Below, piece after piece: positions 7,573 through 16,450 of a DNA stretch of 32,331 nucleotides (positions within the stretch are counted from its first letter, which is position 1; every line of letters begins with the position of its first letter). The translations under genes were made by a program, and so were the position numbers. This DNA comes from Deltaproteobacteria bacterium (GTDB lineage Bacteria > Campylobacterota_A > Desulfurellia > JAGGSF01): positions 1 through 32,331 of the forward strand of contig JAGGSF010000106.1 of NCBI GenBank assembly GCA_021159235.1, in the 5' to 3' direction. A model generated the notes under the pieces. That model did no database searches and was not told the origin of the DNA. It saw only the letters and a list, made by a program, of their open reading frames with translations.

Positions 7573-8899
7573 AGCTTACAGCATCTTAAGGAAGGGCAAC
7601 TTTGACTTTTTTGACATATACCGTGAAGAAACAGGAAAGCGGCATATCTCGTTTAAAGAAAAAGATGTAGAAAACATAGATGTAAGCTTAGATGGAGGGG
7701 TAGGTGTAAGGGGGGTAAATGGCAGATCTACCTGTTACATCTATTCTCAATACCACTCACCTGAAGAGGTAAAGAAAATGGCTCTTTCCATCTGTAAGCA
7801 AAGCAAAATCAGCCCTTCTAAATTGATGTATTCAGTAAAAAGGGATTCTCCAACCACTTTTTTGCCTCTGGAAGATGTTATAGGTAAGACAAAGAAGGCA
7901 ATGGATATAGCCTACAAAATCAGCCCTTGTATCACTCAGGTGAAGTGTGATTACAAAGATACGGAAAAACAAGTAGAAATTGTTAAATCTTCTGGAAAGG
8001 TATTAAAAGAAAGACTTACCTATGCCACCTTCATCATAGAGGTGATTGCCAGAAAGAATGAGGATATTCAGAGTTATCGCAATGTAATCTCAGCCGGGGA
8101 TGGCAAAAAACTGTTTGAACAACATGATATTGAAGAGTTGAGTTTAAAGACCGCACAGATGGTATTGAGGCTTCTCTCTGCTCCTCCTGCACCACGAGGA
8201 CGATTTCCTGTTGTTTTATCATCTCAGGCAGGGGGAACAATGGTACATGAAGCGGTGGGTCACGGATTGGAAGGGGATCTTGTCTATGAACACCTATCTG
8301 TATACAGTGGTAAAATAGGAGAAAAGGTAGCCTCCGGTTTGATCACACTTGTTGATGATGCCACATTGCCTTGTGCTCATGGCTCATATTTTTTTGACGA
8401 TGAAGGAACAGATGCACAAAGGACAACACTTATAGAGAAAGGCATACTAAAAAACTACATAACAGATCTGATGTATGCCAGATTGCTGAATGTAAATCCA
8501 TCCGGGAATGGAAGAAGACAGTCTTTTCGTTTTCCCCCTATACCTCGTATGTCCAACACATTTATTTTACCGGGGAAGGACGATCCGCAGGATATTATAA
8601 AGAGTGTAAACAATGGAATATTGGTAAAGAAGATGGGGGGAGGGCAGGTAAATCCTGTAACAGGAGATTTCGTTTTTGAGGTAAAGGAAGGTTACAGAAT
8701 AGAGAATGGAAAGGTAGGCGAGCTTGTAAGGGGAGCTACTGTTGCTGGAAATGGTCCTCAAGTGCTGAATGAAATTGACATGGTAGGCAACGATCTGGGA
8801 ATGGAGATAGGCACCTGCGGTAAAGGTGGACAGCTTGTCCCTGTTTCAGATGGCGAACCCACGCTGAGAATACCATCTCTCCTTATCGGGGGTTCATGA
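7562..8899 (+). CDS. TldD/PmbA-family zinc metalloprotease (TldD type)
   Basis: Homologue of TldD, the catalytic subunit of the TldD/TldE protease that processes some modified peptides and unfolded proteins. The 445-residue protein has the diagnostic HEAVGHGLEGD segment with an HExxxH zinc site (His229, Glu230, His234). It ends with the family pattern GTCGKGGQLVPVSDGEPTLR, then IPSLLIGG. The partner TldE/PmbA, which lacks the zinc motif, is not in this window. The start overlaps the end of ppdK by 11 bases, and the stop overlaps the truA start (ATGA), so translation is coupled on both sides. A linked peptide substrate was not found. Confidence 0.92.
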   Translation: MYSEAYSILRKGNFDFFDIYREETGKRHISFKEKDVENIDVSLDGGVGVRGVNGRSTCYIYSQYHSPEEVKKMALSICKQSKISPSKLMYSVKRDSPTTFLPLEDVIGKTKKAMDIAYKISPCITQVKCDYKDTEKQVEIVKSSGKVLKERLTYATFIIEVIARKNEDIQSYRNVISAGDGKKLFEQHDIEELSLKTAQMVLRLLSAPPAPRGRFPVVLSSQAGGTMVHEAVGHGLEGDLVYEHLSVYSGKIGEKVASGLITLVDDATLPCAHGSYFFDDEGTDAQRTTLIEKGILKNYITDLMYARLLNVNPSGNGRRQSFRFPPIPRMSNTFILPGKDDPQDIIKSVNNGILVKKMGGGQVNPVTGDFVFEVKEGYRIENGKVGELVRGATVAGNGPQVLNEIDMVGNDLGMEIGTCGKGGQLVPVSDGEPTLRIPSLLIGGS

Positions 8900-9624
8900 A
8901 ACATTTTGTTCTGCGTGTTTCATACGATGGAACAAACTATTATGGTTTTCAGATACAAGAAAAGCTACCCACCATTCAGGGGAAGATAGAAGATGTTCTG
9001 AAGGATATTACCGGAGAGAGAATAAGGATCAGGTATGCGGGAAGAACAGATAAAGGAGTGCACGCCCTCTGGCAGATAGTTGATTTCTTTACACAGTGGA
9101 AAAAAGATGTAAATGAAATTATAGGGGCTATGAATGCTCTCTTACCAAGGGACATAAGAATCTTGAATGGAAGTGAGGTATCTGGCGATTTCCATTCCAG
9201 GTTTAGTGCGAAGAAGCGTGAATACACATATGTTGTCTTTCATGGAAGTGTGATGCTCCCCTTCTTCAGGAATTATGTGTATCCGTTTAGTTTTCCTTTG
9301 GATCTGAATGTGATGAGGGAAAGCAGTGGCTTCTTTATCGGTGAACATGACTTCAGCGGTATCTGTGATAAAAACGACGAGGAAAACTTCATAACAACAG
9401 TGAAAGAAATAGAGATTTTTAATAAGGGTCCTTTTTTCATCTTCCGTATAGTGGCCAACGCCTTCCTGAGAGGAATGGTAAGGTATATAGTGCAGATATT
9501 GTTGGATGTGGGAAGATGTAAGTTGAAATTGGAAGATGTAGAGTATATAATCACTTCAAAGGAGAAATGGAAGAAGGTTCCACCCTGTGGGTTGTACCTT
9601 TCAAGGGTGTGGTATGATCAGTAA
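8896..9624 (+). CDS. truA: tRNA pseudouridine(38-40) synthase TruA
   Basis: Converts uridines 38-40 in the anticodon arm of many tRNAs to pseudouridine. The 242-residue protein has the catalytic motif YAGRTDKGVHA with nucleophile Asp52, the early VSYDGTNYYGFQIQ segment, and the later FHSRFSAKKREYTY and NAFLRGMVRYIV segments typical of TruA. Length matches the family. The start codon overlaps the tldD-like stop by four bases, and the gene runs 11 bases into gatC. Its position next to gatCA groups two tRNA-related functions in one operon. Confidence 0.96.
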   Translation: MKHFVLRVSYDGTNYYGFQIQEKLPTIQGKIEDVLKDITGERIRIRYAGRTDKGVHALWQIVDFFTQWKKDVNEIIGAMNALLPRDIRILNGSEVSGDFHSRFSAKKREYTYVVFHGSVMLPFFRNYVYPFSFPLDLNVMRESSGFFIGEHDFSGICDKNDEENFITTVKEIEIFNKGPFFIFRIVANAFLRGMVRYIVQILLDVGRCKLKLEDVEYIITSKEKWKKVPPCGLYLSRVWYDQ

Positions 9625-9895
9625 AGATGAGATAAAAAAAGTAGCGAGTTTGAGCAGGATACTGTTAAAAGAAGAAATAGAAGAGTTTACAGAACAGCTG
9701 GATACCATATTGGATTATATGAACAAACTGAATGAACTGAATACAGAAGATATCGATCCTGTTTTCCATATTGTAGAATTTGGTAATGTATTTCGTAATG
9801 ATGAGATAAAAGCATCGTTAGCTCTGGATGAGGCTTTAAAAAATGCCCCACAGAAAGAAGGAGCATTTTTTAAAGTTCCCAGGATAATAAAATAA
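9614..9895 (+). CDS. gatC: Asp/Glu-tRNA(Asn/Gln) amidotransferase subunit C
   Basis: Small stabilising subunit of the GatCAB amidotransferase, which converts misacylated Glu-tRNA(Gln) or Asp-tRNA(Asn) to the correct aminoacyl-tRNA. I chose ATG 9614 (93 residues) because GatC proteins start like [16 protein letters not shown]; an in-frame ATG at 9587 would add nine residues inside truA with no homology. The sequence shows the standard helical start, the [15 protein letters not shown] segment and the terminal FFKVPRII. It overlaps truA by 11 bases, and its stop shares a base with the gatA start (TAATG). Confidence 0.93.
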   Translation: MISKDEIKKVASLSRILLKEEIEEFTEQLDTILDYMNKLNELNTEDIDPVFHIVEFGNVFRNDEIKASLALDEALKNAPQKEGAFFKVPRIIK

Positions 9896-11316
9896 TGCTT
9901 TATAGGCTAACCTTAACAGAAATTCTCCAGATGGTAAAAGAGAGAAAAACAAATGCAAAAGAGGTGTTTTTCTCGTTAAAGAAGCGGATTGAAGAGGTGG
10001 AAAAATATGTGAATGCCTATATAACGGTATTCGATGAAGAACCGGAAGAAAAGGGTTTGCTCAACGGTATACCTATTGCCATAAAGGACAATATATGCAT
10101 GAAAGATAAAAGGACAACCTGTGCTTCTCGTATACTTGAGAATTTCATTCCTCCCTATGATGCAACGGTAGTAGAAAGGTTGAAGAAAAGTGGAGCAAGT
10201 TTCATCGGTAAAACGAATATGGATGAATTTGCCATGGGTTCATCCTGCGAAACATCCCATTTTGGACCTACAAAGAATCCTTGGAATACAAATTACATTC
10301 CAGGGGGTTCAAGTGGCGGTTCTGCCGCTGCTGTTGCAAGTGGCGAAGCGATATGTGCCTTAGGTTCGGACACCGGTGGATCTATCAGACAGCCGGCTGC
10401 TTTGTGTGGTGTGGTTGGAATGAAACCTACCTACGGACGTGTATCTCGCTATGGCCTGGTCGCTTTTGCTTCCTCCTTGGACCAGATAGGCCCCATAACC
10501 AGGACGGTAGAAGATACAGCACTACTTTTGAATATCATCTGTGGAAAAGATGAAAGAGATTCTACGTCGGCAGACATACCTGTTCCTGATTTCAGAAAGG
10601 CATTAAACAGGGATATAAGAGATGTGAAAATCGGCGTTTACGAAAAGGGTCTGGAAGATTGTTCGAAAGCAGTCAAGGAAAATTTTAAAAAAGCGGAAGA
10701 TGTATTTGCCGGTCTGGGCGCAGAACTTATTCCTGTTGACCTTCCTCACTTAGAGTATGCGGTGGCAGATTACTATATTATCGCACCTGCTGAGGCTTCC
10801 TCCAATTTGGCAAGATACGATGGAGTAAGGTACGGCTTTCAACAGTGGAGAGATGATCTCATGGAAATGTATAGAGAAACACGCAGTAGCGGATTCGGCA
10901 ACGAGGTAAAGAGAAGAATACTGTTGGGAACATATGTGCTTTCTTCCGGTTATTATGATGCCTATTATCTAAAGGCACAAAAGGTGCGCACCTTGATCAA
11001 AGAGGATTTTGATAAGGCGTTTGACCGCGTTAAGGCAATTATTTTACCAACTTCTCCCGCTGAAGCTTTCAGATTGGGTGAAAGGATAAACGACCCCTTG
11101 AAAATGTATCTCTCCGACATATTCACTATACCAGCGAACCTGGCAGGATTGCCTGCAATCAGTGTTCCTATGGGTTTATCTGAAGATTGCCTGCCAGTGG
11201 GTTTACAGATTGTGGGCAGAGCTTTCTGTGAGGATGAAATCATCAGCATTGCACACGCCTTTGAAAGAGAAACATGTTTTTATAAAAAAATCCCTGTTTT
11301 TAAGGAGCAAATATGA
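9895..11316 (+). CDS. gatA: Asp/Glu-tRNA(Asn/Gln) amidotransferase subunit A
   Basis: Amidase subunit that hydrolyses glutamine to supply ammonia for tRNA-dependent Gln/Asn synthesis. The 473-residue protein carries the amidase signature [14 protein letters not shown]. The catalytic triad Lys64, Ser139 (cis-Ser position) and Ser163 has the same 75 and 24 residue spacings as known GatA enzymes. It begins at a TAATG junction with gatC and ends in an ATGA junction with a small unknown gene. GatB, the tRNA-binding kinase subunit, is not in the window and must be elsewhere for a functional enzyme. Confidence 0.96.
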   Translation: MLYRLTLTEILQMVKERKTNAKEVFFSLKKRIEEVEKYVNAYITVFDEEPEEKGLLNGIPIAIKDNICMKDKRTTCASRILENFIPPYDATVVERLKKSGASFIGKTNMDEFAMGSSCETSHFGPTKNPWNTNYIPGGSSGGSAAAVASGEAICALGSDTGGSIRQPAALCGVVGMKPTYGRVSRYGLVAFASSLDQIGPITRTVEDTALLLNIICGKDERDSTSADIPVPDFRKALNRDIRDVKIGVYEKGLEDCSKAVKENFKKAEDVFAGLGAELIPVDLPHLEYAVADYYIIAPAEASSNLARYDGVRYGFQQWRDDLMEMYRETRSSGFGNEVKRRILLGTYVLSSGYYDAYYLKAQKVRTLIKEDFDKAFDRVKAIILPTSPAEAFRLGERINDPLKMYLSDIFTIPANLAGLPAISVPMGLSEDCLPVGLQIVGRAFCEDEIISIAHAFERETCFYKKIPVFKEQI

Positions 11317-11663
11317 GTATTTTGTGGGTAAGGGTAAGTCTTGTAAATAAAGAGGAATATATAGGAAGTATCAACATACCAGATAGTGAAGATGATCTTT
11401 TAACCATGCTGGAAGAAAGAACCTACTGGGGTTTAAAATTGGATGATGCACACCTTGTGAAGGGAGAAGAGATTATCCCCTTGGATAATGATAAAACATA
11501 TACAAACGAGATACTCATCATGGCTGACCATATATTGACCGTAAAATTTCTGCATCCGCAGTCCAAACTATACAAGGAATTAAACGCAAAGAAAAAACGG
11601 GCGGTGAAAAAGAAGATAAAGAAGAATAATATCCTGAAGTGGAACGTACTCAAAAATGAGTAG
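11313..11663 (+). CDS. Small hypothetical protein with a basic C-terminus
   Basis: I do not recognise this 116-residue protein. The first 85 residues are an acidic-neutral mix with alternating strands and a double-sided pattern ([20 protein letters not shown], then a repeated [15 protein letters not shown] stretch). Residues from about 92 are very basic ([16 protein letters not shown]), suggesting nucleic acid or membrane phosphate contact. The early part vaguely resembles small DUF6812-like beta proteins, but I hold this weakly. It has a good ribosome binding site (AAGGAG, seven bases upstream) and overlaps gatA by ATGA, so it is very probably translated. The next gene starts six bases after its stop. 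Confidence 0.75.
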   Translation: MSILWVRVSLVNKEEYIGSINIPDSEDDLLTMLEERTYWGLKLDDAHLVKGEEIIPLDNDKTYTNEILIMADHILTVKFLHPQSKLYKELNAKKKRAVKKKIKKNNILKWNVLKNE

Positions 11664-11669
11664 AAACAG

Positions 11670-12407
11670 GTGAGTATCACTGCTATCCTGGTTGTCAAAA
11701 ATGAGGAAGCACATTTAAGGGAAACGCTGAATGCACTGAGGTGGGTGGATGAAATTGTGGTTGTAGATTCTGGCAGTACGGATAAAACAGTTGATGTGGC
11801 AAGAGAATTTACCGACAAGATATATATTAAACCATGGATGGGTTACGGAAAACAAAAGAATTTTGCACTGAGCAAGGCAAAAAGTGAATGGGTTTTGTCT
11901 ATAGATGGAGATGAAACGGTAACCGAGGAACTGGCAAAGGAAGTGATGGAGGCTGTTAAAAACGATGAGTATGATGGATATTTGATAAATATTCAACTGG
12001 TTTTTCTGGGTAAGCCATTGAGATTTGGCGGTGTATATCCCGATTATCATCTGCGTTTGTTTAAAAGGGAGAAGGGAAGCTTTAAAGAGTCGGATGTGCA
12101 TGAAGGGGTAATTTTAAACGGCAAAAAAGCCAGATTAAATGGTAAAATTCTTCACCACAGTTATGAGAACCTCCATGATTACCTGCAGAAATTCAACACC
12201 TACACAACCCTATTTGCAAAACAGAAGGTAAGAGAGGGAAAGAGAACAAATGCCATCTATCCCTTCCTGCGCTTTGGAGGAGAGCTTTTTAAACGCCTAT
12301 TTTTTAAACTGGCTATTTTAGATGGTTATCCGGGCATGCTTTATGCTTTTCTATCTTCATTCTATTCCTTTATGAAATATGCAAAACTGTATGAAATGGA
12401 AAATTGA
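11670..12407 (+). CDS. Family 2 glycosyltransferase, LPS core type (WaaE/LgtF-like)
   Basis: A GT-A fold glycosyltransferase of 245 residues, likely transferring a hexose onto the lipopolysaccharide inner core at the cytoplasmic face. It shows the opening SITAILVVKNEEAHLRETL, the nucleotide-binding VVDSGSTDKT (31-40) and the metal-binding DGD at 79-81. The later YPDYHLRLFKR and DVHEG segments are typical of the WaaE/LgtF (KdtX) subgroup. The C-terminal part has two hydrophobic patches that may sit on the membrane. The start is GTG 11670; no other start precedes the conserved ITAILV strand. It is followed by a deacetylase with a short overlap and lies in a sugar-modification run. Confidence 0.87.
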   Translation: MSITAILVVKNEEAHLRETLNALRWVDEIVVVDSGSTDKTVDVAREFTDKIYIKPWMGYGKQKNFALSKAKSEWVLSIDGDETVTEELAKEVMEAVKNDEYDGYLINIQLVFLGKPLRFGGVYPDYHLRLFKREKGSFKESDVHEGVILNGKKARLNGKILHHSYENLHDYLQKFNTYTTLFAKQKVREGKRTNAIYPFLRFGGELFKRLFFKLAILDGYPGMLYAFLSSFYSFMKYAKLYEMEN

Positions 12408-13143
12408 AGCGACTTTGGGTCTGTTGTTTTTAACTATTTTTTCTTCTCGCTACAACTTCTGGCGAAAAAAGGGAGGTATCCCCATCCTTTTATACCATTG
12501 CCTCTCAAGGCAAAAGACAGGCACAGGCATAGACAGGTTTTGCATTGATAAGAGAAACTTTTATCATCATGTGGATTATTTGAAGAGAATGGGATATAAA
12601 ACAGTGAATGTGGAAAGTTTGGAAGAATGTGAGGGAAAATGTGTGTGTATAACATTTGACGATGGTTACAAGGATAATATGTATGCCTATCCTGTATTGA
12701 AGAAATACGGATATACGGCGACATTTTTTGTTGTTACGGATTGGATAGAGAAGGGAAGGAGTCCATGTGGACTGGAGATGATGAGCTGGGAAGATATAGA
12801 GTTCTTAAAGAAAAATGGCTTTGAGATTGGTTCTCACTCTCTCAGTCATAGGAAATTTCCTCTATTGAGTGCAGAGGACAAGAAAAAGGAATTGTTCAAA
12901 AGTAAAGAGATAATAGAGGAGAGGATAAACTCTCCTGTGCATTCTTTCTCTTATCCCTATGGAGCATGGGATGATGAATCAAAAAGGATGGTAAGAAAAT
13001 ACTATAAGAAGGCATTAATTGTTAAACAAAAAACATATACAGAAAATGACGATGTATTTCTCATTCCCAGAGCAGTTGTAAGGAAGGATACAGACATGTT
13101 AGACTTTTACCTTTTACTTACTCGGGGAAGAAGTAGAATATGA
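12391..13143 (+). CDS. NodB-type polysaccharide deacetylase
   Basis: Carbohydrate esterase family 4 enzyme, removing N- or O-acetyl groups from a glycan. From ATG 12391 it has 250 residues; an in-frame ATG at 12379 would add four residues and lengthen the overlap with the glycosyltransferase from 17 to 29 bases. An N-terminal hydrophobic segment (about 8-18) may be a membrane anchor. The NodB motifs are present: ITFDDGYKDN with catalytic Asp90 and metal Asp91, GSHSLSH with metal His149 and His153, then SYPYG. ILLYHCLS at 32-39 is the usual first strand. The stop overlaps the next start by ATGA. Context points to a cell-surface glycan or LPS substrate rather than chitin. Confidence 0.88.
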   Translation: MKWKIEATLGLLFLTIFSSRYNFWRKKGGIPILLYHCLSRQKTGTGIDRFCIDKRNFYHHVDYLKRMGYKTVNVESLEECEGKCVCITFDDGYKDNMYAYPVLKKYGYTATFFVVTDWIEKGRSPCGLEMMSWEDIEFLKKNGFEIGSHSLSHRKFPLLSAEDKKKELFKSKEIIEERINSPVHSFSYPYGAWDDESKRMVRKYYKKALIVKQKTYTENDDVFLIPRAVVRKDTDMLDFYLLLTRGRSRI

Positions 13144-14081
13144 AAGTAGCAGTGGTAGGTGCAGGATATTGGGGAGAAAACCTGGTAAGAGTTTTTTATG
13201 AACTGGGCGCATTGGAGATGATATGCGATATAGACAAAAACAGGATAAATCAATTAAGGAGGGTGTATCCTTCTGTTTTTTTTACTTCTCGCTTTGATGA
13301 TGTTTTATCATCTTCTGTAGAAGGAGTAGTCATCTCTACCCCCGCTTCTACTCATCATGAATTGGTTAAAAAAGCACTGTTGTGTGAAAAGGATGTATTT
13401 GTGGAAAAACCCCTGTCTCTATCTAAGGCAGAGGCTGAAGAACTTGTTTCCATATCGGATGAAAAAAAGGCCATTCTAATGGTGGGAAATATTCTCCACT
13501 ATCATCCTGCCTATGTGAGATTGAAAGAAATTGTGGAGGATGGAGCAATAGGTGATATATTGTACATTTACACCAGGAGATTAAACCTGGGCAGAGTGGA
13601 AAAAGAAAGAAATGTGTTATGGGGATTGGCACCACACGATGTTTCCTTAATTTTGGATATTCTAAAGGAAAAACCAGAGAGATTGGACAGTTTTATACAT
13701 GAGGGAACAGATATGCTGGATAGCGCCTGGATCTCTATGGATTTTCCCTCTAATAGAAAGGCACAGATATTTGTTTCCTGGTTGTATCCGTTTAAAGAAC
13801 AGAAATTTGTTGTTGTGGGTGAAAAGATGATGGCTCTATTTGACGATTGTGCGGATTGGAATGAAAAGTTGAAGATATATGGTTATTCTATGAAAAAAAA
13901 TGAAAGGATCTCACTGCAAAAGAAGGCTTTGTTTAAGGTTGACATAAAGCAGAAAGAACCGTTAAAGGAAGAATGCAAACAATTCATCCGGTGTGTTCAA
14001 AACAGAGAAAGACCAGAGACAGATGGAAAGAATATGATTGATGTTGTTTCTATTATTGAGAAGTGTGCAAAGTCGGGATAA
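13140..14081 (+). CDS. Gfo/Idh/MocA-family NAD(P)-dependent sugar oxidoreductase
   Basis: A 313-residue dehydrogenase with an N-terminal Rossmann motif (VAVVGAGYWGENL, residues 3-15). The family EKP motif carries the catalytic Lys90 (FVEKP), and APHDVSLILDIL has the active-site histidine region. It precedes a DegT-type aminotransferase. Such pairs oxidise the C3 hydroxyl of a UDP-GlcNAc or UDP-GlcNAcA sugar and then transaminate it (WbpB/WbpE-like for UDP-GlcNAc3NAcA, or GnnA/GnnB for UDP-GlcNAc3N). Which substrate applies cannot be told by eye. The start overlaps the deacetylase stop by ATGA; the next gene begins ten bases after its stop. Confidence 0.88.
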   Translation: MKVAVVGAGYWGENLVRVFYELGALEMICDIDKNRINQLRRVYPSVFFTSRFDDVLSSSVEGVVISTPASTHHELVKKALLCEKDVFVEKPLSLSKAEAEELVSISDEKKAILMVGNILHYHPAYVRLKEIVEDGAIGDILYIYTRRLNLGRVEKERNVLWGLAPHDVSLILDILKEKPERLDSFIHEGTDMLDSAWISMDFPSNRKAQIFVSWLYPFKEQKFVVVGEKMMALFDDCADWNEKLKIYGYSMKKNERISLQKKALFKVDIKQKEPLKEECKQFIRCVQNRERPETDGKNMIDVVSIIEKCAKSG

Positions 14082-14091
14082 TGGAGATTTT

Positions 14092-15231
14092 ATGAAAGTT
14101 CCATTCTTAGATTTGAAACTGCAATATGAAGAAGCTAAAGAGGAGATAGATAAAGGAATTTCGGATGTTTTGGAATCCCAGCAGTTCATACTGGGTAAAA
14201 AGGTGGAGCAACTGGAAAAAAGAATTGCCGATTATTGCGGGTGCAGATATGCCGTTGGTGTTTCTTCTTGCAGTGATGCTTTACTCGTTTCACTTTTAAG
14301 TTTAAACCTGAAAGAAGGTGATGAGGTGATCACTACACCCTTTACATTTGTATCTACCGCCAGCGCAATCATACATGCAGGACTGAAACCGGTCTTTGTG
14401 GATATAGACGAAAGTTACAACATAGATGTAGAGAGAGTAGAAGATGTTATCTCCACGAAAACAAGAGTTATTATTCCCGTTCATCTATTCGGTCAATGTG
14501 CGAGTATGATGGAAATCTCACAACTAAAAGAGAAGTACCATCTAAGGGTAATAGAAGATTCGGCTCAGGCTATAGGGGCTGAATATCCATTGAATGGAAA
14601 GGTGAAAAAAACATGTTCTATGGGTGATGCAGGATGCCTGTCATTTTATCCTACAAAGAACTTAGGTGGATTTGGTAATGGAGGAATGGTTCTAACAGAT
14701 GATGCAGAGATATATGAGAAGATAAAGATGTTGCGTTCGCACGGATATGATGGTAAGTGTTACAAAGTGTTGGGCTGGAATTTCCGTCTGGATGCATTGC
14801 AGGCATCTGTTCTTTTAGCAAAGATAAATTTCTTGGATAAATGGAACAGGATAAGGAGAGAAAATGCTCGATACTATGAAAACCTGTTTTATGATAGTGG
14901 TTTATTGGAAAAGGAAGTGGTAAAACTTCCCCTTACCTTGTATAGAGGAAAGGTAGAAAATTACCACACCTATCATCAGTTTGTAATCAGGGTAAAGGAG
15001 AGGGATGCGTTGAGAAGGTTTCTATATGAAAGGGGTATAGAAACTGCCGTCTATTATCCATTTCCACTACACCTACAACCATGCTTTTCTTCATTGGGTT
15101 ACTCAAAGGGGGATTTTCCTGTCGCAGAACAGATTTGCCAGGAAGTTTTAGCTTTAGCAATATATCCAGGTTTGAAGCGGGAGATGCAGGACTACATCGT
15201 GGAGCAGATAAAGAATTTTTACAACAGATGA
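14092..15231 (+). CDS. DegT/DnrJ/EryC1/StrS-family sugar aminotransferase
   Basis: PLP-dependent aminotransferase acting on a nucleotide-linked keto-sugar. I chose ATG 14092 (379 residues) because the family opens like [12 protein letters not shown] and GGAG lies upstream; an upstream in-frame ATG at 14038 would add 18 non-homologous residues inside the preceding gene. Visible landmarks are the [12 protein letters not shown] segment, the [10 protein letters not shown] segment, [11 protein letters not shown] with the cofactor Asp156, and [15 protein letters not shown] with Schiff-base Lys189. It resembles WbpE-type enzymes. Together with the oxidoreductase upstream it should form a two-step C3 amination module; the N-acetyltransferase that often follows is absent here. 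Confidence 0.92.
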   Translation: MKVPFLDLKLQYEEAKEEIDKGISDVLESQQFILGKKVEQLEKRIADYCGCRYAVGVSSCSDALLVSLLSLNLKEGDEVITTPFTFVSTASAIIHAGLKPVFVDIDESYNIDVERVEDVISTKTRVIIPVHLFGQCASMMEISQLKEKYHLRVIEDSAQAIGAEYPLNGKVKKTCSMGDAGCLSFYPTKNLGGFGNGGMVLTDDAEIYEKIKMLRSHGYDGKCYKVLGWNFRLDALQASVLLAKINFLDKWNRIRRENARYYENLFYDSGLLEKEVVKLPLTLYRGKVENYHTYHQFVIRVKERDALRRFLYERGIETAVYYPFPLHLQPCFSSLGYSKGDFPVAEQICQEVLALAIYPGLKREMQDYIVEQIKNFYNR

Positions 15232-15239
15232 GGAGAAAA

Positions 15240-16448
15240 ATGGATAGAGAAAAATTATTGGAAGAGATTTCCGTTGAAACTCCATCCAAGATTATACTCA
15301 TCGTTTTAGATGGTTTAGGCGGCCTGCCTTATAAGGATGGAAAAACAGAGCTGGAATGCGCAAAGACACCAAACCTAAATGCTTTGGCAAAGAACTCTGC
15401 CTTGGGATTAACCTATCCCATCTTGCAGGGTATTACACCTGGAAGCGGTCCTGCCCATCTTGCCCTGTTTGGATACGATCCTTTAAAGTATACGATTGGA
15501 AGAGGTATCCTGGAAAATTTGGGGTTGGGAGTGGAGATTGAAAGAGGTGATTTAGCTATAAGGGGGAATTTCTGCACGTTGAAGGATGAAGTAGTGGTAG
15601 ATAGAAGGGCAGGAAGGATACCCACGGACAAATGTGTTGAGCTCTGCAGGAAGCTTAATGAAAACACCGGTAAGATCGATGGGGTTGATGTCCTGTTTAC
15701 ACCCGGCATGGAACACAGGTTTGCATTGAGGTTAAGGGGAGAAGGTTTAAGTGACAAGATAAAGGAAACAGATCCCCAGAAGGTAGGGGAAAGACCTGTT
15801 ATCCCTGAAGCTTTGGAAAAAGATGGGGAAAGAACATCCCAAACTTTGAAAAAGATAATGGAAATGGCAAGAGACACTCTAAAGGATGAGGAAAGGGCAA
15901 ACTTTATCCTGCTCAGGGGCTATTCTCTCCATTCTCCCATACCATCTATGAGTAAACTATTTAAACTGAAACCAGCGGCTGTTGCCACCTATCCCATGTA
16001 TAAAGGTCTGGCAAAACTGGTAGGGATGGATGTCTTAGATGTGAAGGGTACAGAAATATCAGATGAAGTGGAGACATTGAAACAAAACTATAAACATTAT
16101 GATTTTTTTTACTTTCATGTGAAGAAAACAGATTCCTATGGTGAAGATGGAAACTTTGATAAAAAAGTATCCATTATAGAAGAGTTTGATAGGGCCTTGC
16201 CAGAAATTCTTTCCCTTTGTTTTGATGTTGTAGTTGTAACCTCTGATCATTCTACCCCTTGCCTTTTAAAAGGACACAGCTGGCATCCCAATCCATTTTT
16301 AATCTATTCAAAGTATGTCATAGCGGATGAGCAGACGGAATTTTCAGAAAAGAGCTGTGCAAAAGGCATACTGGGGCATTTCTATGCTAAGGATGCAATG
16401 AGCCTCATGCTTGCCAGCGCATTGAAGCTGAAAAAATTTGGGGCATAG
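15240..16448 (+). CDS. apgM: ApgM-type 2,3-bisphosphoglycerate-independent phosphoglycerate mutase
   Basis: Interconverts 3- and 2-phosphoglycerate. It belongs to the archaeal-type branch of the alkaline phosphatase superfamily, distinct from GpmI. ATG 15240 (402 residues) follows AGGAG by five bases; an open frame extends further upstream within the aminotransferase gene but lacks homology. Metal and catalytic landmarks are [13 protein letters not shown] near residue 20, [14 protein letters not shown] with the phosphorylated Ser in the early region, and [17 protein letters not shown] near the C-terminus. It is the last gene of the plus-strand run and meets a second, divergent ApgM-family protein tail to tail two bases later. 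Confidence 0.92.
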   Translation: MDREKLLEEISVETPSKIILIVLDGLGGLPYKDGKTELECAKTPNLNALAKNSALGLTYPILQGITPGSGPAHLALFGYDPLKYTIGRGILENLGLGVEIERGDLAIRGNFCTLKDEVVVDRRAGRIPTDKCVELCRKLNENTGKIDGVDVLFTPGMEHRFALRLRGEGLSDKIKETDPQKVGERPVIPEALEKDGERTSQTLKKIMEMARDTLKDEERANFILLRGYSLHSPIPSMSKLFKLKPAAVATYPMYKGLAKLVGMDVLDVKGTEISDEVETLKQNYKHYDFFYFHVKKTDSYGEDGNFDKKVSIIEEFDRALPEILSLCFDVVVVTSDHSTPCLLKGHSWHPNPFLIYSKYVIADEQTEFSEKSCAKGILGHFYAKDAMSLMLASALKLKKFGA

Positions 16449-16450
16449 AT

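Noticed and set aside
15081-15239. Upstream extension of the ApgM reading frame
   Set aside because: The extra 53 codons lie within the aminotransferase gene in another frame and have no family similarity. ATG 15240 has AGGAG at good spacing.
16380-16450. A matching minus-strand terminator at the convergent junction
   Set aside because: The minus strand downstream of 16451 has an A/T stretch but no stable stem directly before a T run. I could not support a terminator for the minus-strand unit.
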